NCBI GenBank assembly: GCA_002900995.3
Contig: CM035310.1
Span: 1,337,898 to 1,401,897 of the forward strand
Source of the DNA: Ganoderma boninense
Lineage: Eukaryota > Basidiomycota > Agaricomycetes > Polyporales > Polyporaceae
DNA: 64,000 nucleotides
Direction: 5' to 3'
Part shown: one piece after another, positions 22,339 to 31,884 of the stretch
Position numbering within the stretch: the stretch's first letter is position 1
Layout: the number at the start of each line of letters is the position of its first letter
The notes under the pieces: model-generated
Databases searched by the model: none
Seen by the model: only the letters and a program-made list of their open reading frames with translations
Told to the model about the DNA's origin: nothing
Program-made: the position numbers and the translations under genes

Positions 22339-23611
22339 CAATAGGCCGAGAACACCTTCGGCTCTCGATTGAAACGTGCTGTGGGGCAAGAGCTTCAGAT
22401 CGAATGACAGTCAGAAGGCTAAACGAAAACAGCGTACCACATACATAACAGCACGAGTCCCTCGACAATCTGCAAGCTCTGGGAATGAATTGAAAAGGCG
22501 ACTCAGTTACCGCCCGTTGTGGAGAACGGAGTCGCGGCCCGCGGCGCGCTAGACGATTTGCCTACGTAGTCAGGGTTGTAAATGGATGGCAAGCATCACC
22601 GTCAAATATTGACACATACCTGGAAGGTTGAACAGCAACAGCAGCGTGGACGGACCGGGTAGCCTGCCAGAGCCCGTCTAGCTGGGCTGCTACTGCAGGG
22701 CTAAGTGACAGAGCTGCCGCAGGGAAGCCGTAACATACATTCCAAACGCCATCTACAGTCAGATGCCATCACAACAAGATATAAAAAAGAAACAGACGCG
22801 TATGAAGTGGAAATAAAATGGACGAAAGAAATACACACCCTTACAATACCGTCATAGACAGGAAAACAAACGTCCGACGACAAGATGGGCGGGTACGGAG
22901 AGCATGATCGCGGTCGAGAGCATGGTGGCTGGCCCGACGCGGTCTGCGATGGACCCGACGGCGGTCGGTCGTGGAGGACAAGAAGTCTAGCGCATGATGG
23001 AAGCAAGGCAAGTTGACATATTTAGGACAGATTAGCTCGACTCATCAGAAGGTCAACAAAGGATACTCACTGAGGCGGAGAGAGTTTCTGTCCAGCGAAT
23101 GTGGGCACGGCGACAAATATCCAAATATAGTGACGAAGAGGCAACCACCCTGACTTCAGAACACGGGCTCGGCGAAGAAGGGTTTGTCGGACCAGACAAT
23201 GTCCTTCCATGCGTCGACTTCCTCGCTCGGCGATCATGAACCAAGCGGCAAATAGAAGCACCCCGTCAATCGCGGTATAGATTAAAAAGGATATCCGCAA
23301 TCCTAGCGGGGTGAGTATCACACGAGAAAGGGACGTGCAGGTCGCACCGCCTGTCGCGAATAGAATGAACTTAGGTACGAAAATCTATCAACTTTTTCCT
23401 TACCCAAGGACCTGCGATGGGAATACCCTGGACGGGACCCTGAAAATAAAGCATGTAAGATAAATCTACCAGGGAAGGAGGTGCATGGCAGGCGTACAGT
23501 GATCGGGAAAATAAATCGCTCGCGAATGCACATGCGAGCATGCTGGTAGTCCACAAAGACCCTCCGAGAGCAAGAGAAGGAGGCGCTGGGGTTACGTCAG
23601 GACACGGGCTG
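22339..23611 (-). pseudogene. Decayed MFS monocarboxylate-type transporter, left copy
   Basis: Reading from the gap towards lower coordinates, translated pieces match exons 5 to 12 of the intact transporter at 28059-30252: an L-A-L-G-G-S-L-W-T-T-S-M-L-A-C-A-F-A block, an I-Y-T-A-I-D-G-V-L-L-F-A-A-W-F block, a D-K-P-F-F segment, and a terminal F-K-R-E-P-K-V-F-S-A-Y stop near 22339. Frameshifts and stops interrupt the membrane segments, and splice sites are degraded. The first four exons are missing because the copy ends at the N gap. The same lesions occur in the right arm, so decay preceded divergence of the arms. Confidence 0.75.
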
Positions 23612-23711
23612 NNNNNNNNNNNNNNNNNNNNNNNNNNNNNNNNNNNNNNNNNNNNNNNNNNNNNNNNNNNNNNNNNNNNNNNNNNNNNNNNNNNNNNNNN
23701 NNNNNNNNNNN
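23612..23711. other. Assembly gap of 100 Ns
   Basis: Exactly 100 unknown bases, the conventional placeholder for a scaffold join of unknown size. The adjacency and orientation of 1-23611 relative to the rest are therefore not proven by sequence. Confidence 0.98.
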
Positions 23712-23960
23712 CGGAGGTCGAAGTGGTCCCGCTCGTCCCACGATGCTTTGTCAGACTGGGATGTTCGGGCGATGGTCGCGGTTCGACCAACTTCGTCCAA
23801 TGATGTACCATTCCCATGCGATCAACCCGAACTACCGGAGTTTAGATCTAAAGAGGTTAACCGGAGGAGTCGGCAATTCATGTCCTGTGAAGCGCGGCGG
23901 CACTCGGATTTGGTCTGGCTCCTGCATGATGAATAGGTGGGCTACGATTTCCGATCTCAT
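23712..23960 (-). repeat. Orphan copy of the ADH-B promoter region
   Basis: This segment is a diverged direct repeat of 27300-27560, the upstream region of ADH-B, in the same orientation. Shared blocks include TTCGGGCGATGGTCGCG, TCCCATGCGATCAACCCGAA and TTTGGTCTGGCTC. The coding region expected on its left would fall in or beyond the gap. It implies a further ADH copy, lost, deleted or unassembled. Confidence 0.7.
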
Positions 23961-25600
23961 CAGTACATCTTGCAAAAATGAATCGAGCGAAGAAGGAATG
24001 CATATGAAGAGTGAAATCAAACCTTCGATACAAACAACTTGAACACAGTCAGTTCATGCTCTGTTCCGGACAGCTGCTTGAAGGGGGCCCGGAAGCCACC
24101 CGTGAAAGGACCAGAAAACTTTTTGTGGAGAGACCAGAAGATTGAGAGACTCCGACAGAGAGTAGACAGTGTGATTGGAATACGATGCAATTATCTCTCG
24201 AAGAGTCGAGCATGGGTCCTCCACTGCTGTCTAAGTAACTGGTAAGTAGAAAAGTTAAAAATTCCTGTCATTAAGCGAAATCAAGCTGAACTTTGCTCTC
24301 ACTGGTATGATATGCCGGGTGTACGAACACGCGGCTGGGCCATGACCGAATACTACAAAGCGAGGCGACAACAGACTCAGGGTGGTTGCACGAACTCAAA
24401 ACCACGACGGCAATGTCGAATCCCTCCTGACCAAATCGGGCAATACAAGCGCCCATTTCGTCGGCAACGTTTGCTCCGTGCAGATCTCAACTGATCTCAA
24501 CTCTCATGTGCTCTTCTAGCTTGTCGCAGCTCACCTTCCTCTTCACCAGTCCGTGGTGTTCAGGAGGACCCAGCATATCCAATCCATTCCACCTTAACCC
24601 TTCCTGCCAGCGACACCCTATCCCAATCAGTCCGACCCAATCTTCCCGATAGACGCCCATCGGGCACCACTCCTCTGAAATGTCAGCCCCCAATGGCAAA
24701 CGCGTGACGTCGCACGCGCAACCCATCTGCGTCGTGTCCTCTCAAGGTTTTCACGGCCAACAAGCCGTTGGAGCTCAATGCTAAATTTTTTTCGACACGC
24801 GTCAATTTGGCTGCTGTATGTTTTATCGGACTGTAGTCCGTGACAAACAAACCACCTCTTCGTCAGGGGCCCTTAGCGGTGTCCTCTCACGGCCAACAAG
24901 CCAGCAAGGACCGATTGGCATGACGACCGTGCCCAGCTGGCAACAAGCCGGCCGTACGCATATGATTCCCAGGAGCGCGCAGTATCACGTCCGTCGTCCA
25001 TGCCCTTCAGCAGCGGGGGGCATTGCCTTCCTGAGCACATGGAGGGTCGACGCAGATTTTTGTCCTGTCTGCCCGGATGCAGGCGGCCATGAGCAGGAGA
25101 GGAATTGGCGATGATGGGCAGCATCTACAATGTACGTTAATTTCTTTCCGTGCCGCGATGGCACGAGCATTTGCCCGTCTCCTTCCTCTCCTCCTGCGCG
25201 TTGGGGGTACAGAGACCGTCCCAGAGCAATGCCTCAACACGCAGGCTGCTTCCAGTGCTGCCTCTCATCGCCAATTTGTCCACTACTCGTCGAATGCCCT
25301 CAGTTTCGCCTTGATAGCATCCTCTGATGATAGGTTACCAGGCTCTCCGAGTCAATATCCCTGCCACAACGGCTTATCCGCATTCTAGTGTTGACTATCA
25401 TTGTGAAATGGCATTGTACGTTTTGTTGGGCTGCTTGCCTGGCCGGTCAACTCTGCGTATCACCCACGTTAGAAATGATGTTACACGCAACGATTTCCAA
25501 TGTCGCGCAGCGGTTCAGGTGTCTTAACCTACCGTTTGGACATGTGGATTCCGAGTGCTAGTACGTTCGGTCCATGTATGCGGTTACTAATTGGTTCTTT
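23961..25600. other. Region without recognised genes
   Basis: About 1.6 kb of short unrelated frames. The phrase CACGGCCAACAAGCC recurs at about 24750 and 24890 near GTGTCCTCTCA, a small local duplication. No gene is supported. Confidence 0.45.
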
Positions 25601-25631
25601 GTTTGCCCAAACTACGGGTAATCCTGTTGTG

Positions 25632-25806
25632 AGCAGATACATCCGCACCGGCTTGACCTGGCCTGACCGATGCATCTGCCGCACGGGCATCCTACCTGCG
25701 TTCTGATTCATTGTCAGGGAAGTCACAGTCTGGCTACAAATACATCTGTTCCGAGCAGATGCATTCGCGCCAGGCTAATCCAGCCTAGCGGACGCATCTG
25801 CTGGAC
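25632..25806. repeat. Two related imperfect palindromes downstream of ADH-B
   Basis: The first runs from about 25632 to 25684 and the second from about 25753 to 25803. Each opens with AGCAGAT(A/G)CAT and closes with the near-complement ATGCATCTGC or ACGCATCTGCT. The second can fold AGCAGATGCATTCGCGCCAGGCT against AGCCTAGCGGACGCATCTGCT with a few mismatches. They lie about 35-210 bp beyond the ADH-B stop and could be a 3'-end structure or the remnant of a small palindromic element. Confidence 0.5.
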
Positions 25807-25840
25807 CAACACTGCGCTACCAACTCGCGATAGCAATTCC

Positions 25841-27152
25841 TCAGTCCTTCGAAACCTTGACTACAACCTTCCCGACGTGTTGCTGGCTCTCCAGGTACGC
25901 ATATGCATCCCGGAGCTGCTCGAAGTCGAACACTTTGTCAATCACAGGCTTCAAGTCGACAGCCTCAATCAGGCGGGTCATGTCTTCAAACCTACGCAAG
26001 GACGACCCAGAGTAGTGAGCTCGGAACCACGAACGAAAAGGATTTCCACTGACTGCGTACGAGAGCCGATAAGGACGCCGCGCATGTTGGCGGCCTTAGC
26101 GAGGACGAGCAGAGGGAGGCTGCTCACGTCCCCGGCCTACATCGGATGGAACGGATCGCAAGTCAATACTGGGTTGAATCGTCGAAAAGCGCTGAGGCAG
26201 CGAGCTCCACTTACCCCGGCCACGACTCCGATCAGAGCCAAATTTCCTCCATACGCTATCGTCTTCGCCGACTTGGCAAGCGTGCCCGGCCCGCCAACCT
26301 CAAGGACGTGGTCTACCCCCGCCCGTTCGTCATCTTGAGCACCACCTCCTCCCAGTCGGCGTCGTCTTGTAGTTGATCAGGTGCTTCGCCCCCAGCTTCT
26401 TCGCGATCTCGAGCTTCTTGTCCGAGGACGACGTCACGATCACTGTCGCCCCAGACGCGACCGCCAGCTGGAGGCCGAAGATGGAGACGCCACCCGTACC
26501 CTGGATGAGGACGGTGTCCCCACCCTTCAGCTTGCGGCTGCCGCCGAGGAGGGCGTTGTATGCGGTGACCGCAGCGCACGGGAGGGTGGAGGCCTCTTCG
26601 TAGCTCATGTGCGCGGGGACGCGTACAAGAGCCTGCCGACAACGTCAGCGTACGCGAAGTGGATGTGAAGCGATCGGACGTACGTGCGCCGGGATGACCT
26701 TGTACTCGGTCAGGACGCCGTCGATGGGCGCGCCCAAGGCCGTCTGCCAGCCCTCGTCCGAGGCCTCCCCGAAGACGTGCGAGAGGGAGAAGTTGGGCAT
26801 GGCGCGGTCGCCGACTTGCCACCCTGCGACATCCTCGCCGACCGCGATGATCTCGCCCGCCATGTCCGAGCCTGGCACCACGTTCTCCTTCCTCGGCCCG
26901 AACGCATACTGGCCCCGCGCGACGACGAGGTCGCGGTACTGCAATATGTGGACGGCGGCGGCCATGCGATCAGCTTCTAGAGGACGGGACAGTAGATTGG
27001 AGGAGGGACCGAACCTGGAGCGAGACGGCGTGGACTTTGAGGAGGACCTCATTGGACTTGACCGGCGGGATCGGGCCTTCTTGCAGGGTCAGGTTGTGGA
27101 AGCCGTCCACCTTCGGGAGACGATATTCGCGCGTCGTTTGTGGCAGAGCCAT
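25841..27152 (-). CDS. MDR-family NADP-dependent dehydrogenase paralogue (ADH-B), frame interrupted by two one-base deletions
   Basis: The gene has the same five-exon plan as ADH-A (27152-27015, 26938-26684, 26632-26215, 26136-26054, 25991-25841). The protein is closely related, starting M-A-L-P-Q-T-T-R-E-Y-R-L-P-K. Exon 2 has one extra codon. Exon 3 is two bases short: one base is missing in the CCGACTGGG stretch near 26355, where ADH-A encodes T-P-D/N-W-E-E, and one G is missing from a G-run near 26317 (R-G-V-D-H region). Everything else, including splice sites and the C-terminus (V-V-K-V-S-K-D), is intact. The deletions may be consensus errors or young lesions. The neighbour on the upstream side is the intact MFS transporter in the same orientation. 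Confidence 0.78.
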
Positions 27153-28058
27153 GATTCTGATATGTTGCTCAATGATCAGCGAATCCTCTCGGAGAAGGGT
27201 ACAGTATTTGCTCTGAGCTCACAGCCAGGGGGAACTGGTTTAAGTAGTCCTTCGCGGTTAATCCGTCGATCTCTGCGGGGAGGTCTTTGTGGAGTGATTT
27301 GTAAGACGAGGCGGTCCCGCACATCCCATGATGATTTGTCAGGCCTGTGACGTTCGGGCGATGGTCGCGATTCGACCTACTTCGTCCAATGACGTTCAAT
27401 TCCCATGCGATCAACCCGAACTACCGGACTTTAGATCTTATCCTAAGGCTTAAGCGGAGGAGTCGGGAATTTACGCTACTTCAATTACGGCGCGGCACTG
27501 GTGCTAGGGTTTGGTCTGGCTCATGTATCATGAAGAGCTTAGAGATCGACGACGAATTCACTACAGTACACAGTACATAGGACATTCGCACTTGAACTTC
27601 TCGCGCTCGGAAGGGTGACATGATCGAACTTCGTACAACCTAAGAGCTTCCTTCAAACATTATTCCTCTTGGACTTGGCTTCGTAATGGAAGCATACCTT
27701 GAGAGTCAGAACCTTGGCAGAGGCGCAGGTGTGAATACGTGCTTCGGGTCTGGGTAGTGGACAAAAAGTCTACGAGAAGTTATAGAAACATCTATGGATA
27801 CGATCTATGCGAGTGTAGTAGTGATAAATGATGCTAGAGATAGCGATCTATTAGTCTAAACATGGTCGTGGAGGGAGCACGTGTATATGCATGCATAAGT
27901 GCCGGACGTGAGTGGTAATGCCAGGGAGGAACCGAAGCCGCCAATAAGACCTCCGAGAGGAAATGGTGCATCGAGAGCGCATGGACGACATGAAACGTCG
28001 TGTTGTGTATGTGGAGCCGGGGCCGCCGTGTAACCTGCAGGGCGCGGCGATAATGACG
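27153..28058. other. Intergenic region between ADH-B start and MFS stop
   Basis: This contains the ADH-B promoter, part of which (27300-27560) is duplicated next to the gap at 23712-23960. No gene is recognised. Confidence 0.5.
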
Positions 28059-30252
28059 TTAATATACAGTGAATACCTTCGGCTCGCGCTTGAATCGCGC
28101 TGCGTAATGCCAACGTCAGAACTCGATCATGGCGAGCACAGAGGAAAGGCAGCATACCGTATAAAAGCACGATGGCTCCGACGACCTGCAGGCTGCCGGA
28201 ATAAAGGGAAACTGCAACCCAGTTACCGCCAGTTGCGGACAGGATCGCACCACCCAGTGGTGCGCCCGCCGAATTGCCTGTGGGAAAACAAATGATCAGA
28301 CATGCTTGCATAGGCCGGTAAGAGATCGACGTACCGGGCAGGTTGAATAGTAACATGAGACCCGACAACCCGGCTAGTCTGCCTGAGCCGTACAGTTGTG
28401 CAGCAACCGCAGGGGTGAGCGAGAGGAAGCAGCCGCACACGAAGCCGTACATAATCCCGAACGCCATCTACAGTCAGACGCCATCACACCAAGAGAGCGA
28501 TGGAAACCGAGCACGTGTGAGGAGGGAAACACAGGAGGAGAGGACAGCCGCGTGCGTACGATTCCAGCGTAGTTGGACACGAACGTCCAGACGAATATTT
28601 GGGTGAGGCCGGAGAGCGTGATCGCAATCCAGAGGGCGTTGACGGGCCCGATTCGGTCGGCGACAAAGCCAATAAGCGTGCGACCCGCCGTGGAGGAAAA
28701 GTTGAGCATTGTGATGGGCAGTGTCGAGAGCTGATGGGCAAGAACACAAATTAGACAGAAAAACACAGGCGAATGCGGAAGGATCCGCACCAATGGCGAA
28801 ATGTTGGGCAACTTCTGCTTGGCGAAGGTCGGGAGGAAGAATATAGGAGACAAGTAGCCGAACACGGTGAAAAAGAAGCAACCTCCGAGGCTCCAGAACA
28901 CCGGGTCGGTGAAGAACGACTTGTCAAACCAGATAATCGGCTTCCTTTGTGACGGCTTCCGTCGCTCGGCGATCATAAACCACGCGGCGAATAGGAGCAC
29001 CCCGTCGATCGCGGAGTAAATCAGGAAGGATTTCCGCAATCCCAGCGAGGTGAGCATCGCACGAAACATCAGCGTGGATATCGCGCCTCCTACGATCGAA
29101 TGGAGTTAGGAGGCGGCGAGGATGCGATGCGAGTAAAGTGGCGGACCGAATGAGCTGCCGGCGACGACCATACCCGTCGCAACTGCGCGGTACTTCAAGA
29201 ACCATTGGGCTGGCAAGGCAACCTGGGGCAGGATTCAGAAATTATGACGTTGGCCGCGACGCCCAACTCACGATCAAGGGGTAGATCAGTGCATTGGCGA
29301 TACCCTGGATGGGGCCCTGCAGGTAGACATGTGTGGTTAGCCGAGCAGTGAGGCGGGCATGTGGTAGACGCACCATGATCAGGAAGAAGTGCCACAGCTT
29401 CGTTGCGAACGCACACGCAAGCATGCTGATTATCCAGAGAACTCCGCCAAGCGCTAGAAAGGGCTGCACGACGGAAGTTCACACACAATGACTCACGGGT
29501 ACACCGCAGAGCACTCGCTCACCTTGTATCCACTACGAAGGCGCCACCGCCATCAGCGAAACGGATGCACAAGTGCGGGGGGTCAGGACTCACTAGCGGT
29601 CCGCCAATTTGCCGGGGATGACACTAAGCAGTGTCATGAACTGAAACAGTGGTTAGTAAGTTCTCCGAGTGGATATGAAAACGGTAGGCTAACTCACCAT
29701 ACCAGACACACTCCCCAACGTACTCAACAGCGAATCTGAAGCGTCTGGGAAGACGTTCTTCTTCAAGTATTCCTCCGTTACGCCCCAAACCTGACGAGAC
29801 GTGAGGACAATCAAGGGGAGAGAGGAGAGGGAGTGGGCAAAATATGTCCGTTGCTCACAAGCCTTCCACCGGGTACGGTGTATCACGGCGGGCGTTGATG
29901 AGGTTACGACGTTCGTAGAGACGACGGGTGTTCATCGAGAGTTGGAGAAGAGAATGACATATTCAACGTTGAATGACATGCAGGATGTAGCGCAACGCGG
30001 TGCAACAACAACATACCCCCATCCTAAAGTAGCCCCGGAAAAAATGACGCAACCGAATATAACAATCCACCCGCGCCCGCCATCCGGCGGGACGTCGAGC
30101 ATCTCCGTCTCGACCACGACGGCGTCGCCCTTCTCGTAGATGGAGGGCGCGACGGACGTCGCGGCCGAGAGCGGCCCTGCGTATTTGGACCCCTTGTCCG
30201 AATACGACAGCCCAGTCGCGACGTGGGTCTTGTCGGACCGCGGGGTGTCCAT
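28059..30252 (-). CDS. MFS monocarboxylate-type transporter, intact
   Basis: Twelve exons can be joined in frame: 30252-30013, 29790-29698, 29640-29594, 29532-29523, 29463-29374, 29316-29272, 29222-29147, 29089-28791, 28730-28560, 28467-28335, 28277-28158 and 28099-28059, giving about 454 residues. The N-terminal cytosolic tail leads to P-P-D-G-G-R-G-W at the first membrane helix, the conserved signature of monocarboxylate-porter-like (MCT/Mch) transporters. The loop-2 motif G-K-L-A-D-R-Y-G-Y-K is created only by splicing a 10-base exon. R-T-L-I-G-F-V-A-D-R lies in the second half, and the end is F-K-R-E-P-K-V-F-T-V-Y. Fungal relatives sit in the plasma or vacuolar membrane. The substrate cannot be told. 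Exon 1 uses a weak donor (GTTGTT), the least certain junction. ADH-B lies downstream in tandem. Confidence 0.85.
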
Positions 30253-31884
30253 GTCGGCGAGAAGAGAACGGTGGAGAGGAGAGGCAGGGGACGCAACGAA
30301 GCAGGGGGAGGAGGATCGAACAAGTCTGAAAACTGCATCCCCCAGGCGGTATCATTTATAAGCATGGTCGACTACCGCAGACTCCAGTCCCCCGGGCGGC
30401 CGTCGAGCTTCGGGGACAGGGAATGAACAGCATGTTGCACGCGGCGAGAACTCATGACACACCCATGGCAAATCGCGTTGGGAGCCTTTCGGGCCTGGAG
30501 CTCGCAACGCCCAAGCGGTGGGGGTGCGTGCCCGTGGGACGCGGCGGGTACTACGGGAAGCTGGACCCTGGGATGTGATCTTGACGTCAATCATTGGCCC
30601 CGCTCAGAGGCATTGAAAGTTGATTGGAACTCAACTTTCGCTCGACGATAAACGCAGCCAGTCAGCTGTACGGATCCTAGCCTCGGTCCGACCACATGGT
30701 GGAAAAATTGATAGCATCTTGAAACGCGTTGTGTGCTTCTCGGGTTCCAGCATTCCAAGTGCTATTGCCAGCCTCGCACGGACGTTCCGACGGAGCTTTC
30801 ACCGCGCTGACTTGCAGGACTTGGCCTCTCTCCGTCATACACATCGTGGCTCTCGATGGCAATCGTCAAGACACTTCGGCGTGCTCCCAGGGTTTGAAAA
30901 GAAAGCCTTTTAGGGTGTAGCCGACGCCCTTCGGTGCAAAGTCGGATTTCTCGGATTTTCGTTCTCCATCGGAACGACGGCCCGGCGGTCCGCGACTCGC
31001 TGGGGGCCCAGTTTAGAGGCGACAATCCCCCCACGGCCGAATTGCAGTCGCCGTTCACGCTATTCCTGATAGGTTCGGTCCGCAACGGACAATGCATCGT
31101 GGTCAGAGTTGAGATCCTCACCCCACGGCACAGGTCAGGACTAACATTAGGGAGGGTGGGGGAGCGCACGAACCGTTCAACTTCACGATGAGATCCGCGG
31201 ACGTGCGACGGTAGAGGCTGTTTGGAGGCTCACTGCTCGAAGAACTGAGTCAGGGGCGGATGAGCACAAACGGGTTCGACGAGCCCTGTTGGATTCTGAA
31301 TAAGGGTAGAAAGGTTCTACATACTGAACGCCTTGCTCCGGGAGCCGACAGGGCCCCGACCTTCACCAGGAGGGTCCTGGAATGAGCCAGGCTGCGCCCA
31401 GTGCGCACATCTGAGTGGAGGAGGCTCGCCCAGCGTGTGGAAGGGGCCAGGAAGTCGAAATAGGTGAAGCCATCGATCGGCGGACGTAAAGGCGCAAAAT
31501 TAGCTGCGGTTCCGTGAGCCGAACGACCCAAATCCCCAGTAAGTACTTAGCAATTGACTTTGCGCGAATTAGGACTCACCGAGATCGCTGCCAAGAGAAA
31601 CGCCCTCAGAGAGTATGGGAATCGATGTCCCAAGTATGACGAGCGGAGTAAGAGACCGGCTGCAGGAGAGCCCGATGTGCTGTTCAAGCAATGGTGGCCA
31701 TGAACCCGAAACCTTCAGGGAATTGTCCGAGGAAGCAGGAGCGCGGTACTCGTATACTAATTCACAGATTACCTACAGCTAGGGAGCAGCTAAGCAAAAA
31801 GCAGAAGTCTATGCGTCTATGGGTAGCACGCTCAACACACTCAGCCTCTACTCCGCACGAACCAGGCGTACTCACAGTCCATGG
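30253..31884. other. Region without recognised genes
   Basis: About 1.6 kb between the MFS start and the NHX1 stop. Only short frames in conflicting phases are present, none with a recognisable domain or splice-consistent extension. Confidence 0.45.

Larger units (their letters stand above)
1999..23611. repeat. Left arm of a large inverted duplication
   Basis: Read in reverse complement, this arm is collinear with 47927-64000. Paired coordinates sum to about 66027 from the F-box gene through CHO2, to 67365 after the TIR element, to 67169 after a 201-bp indel, and to 71545 beyond the LINE. Coding exons in the two arms differ by only occasional substitutions and one-base indels. The arm carries two insertions absent from the right arm (13289-14633 and 15172-19534). 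Its inner end is exactly the N gap. This could be an allelic contig or a real duplication; see findings. Confidence 0.92.
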
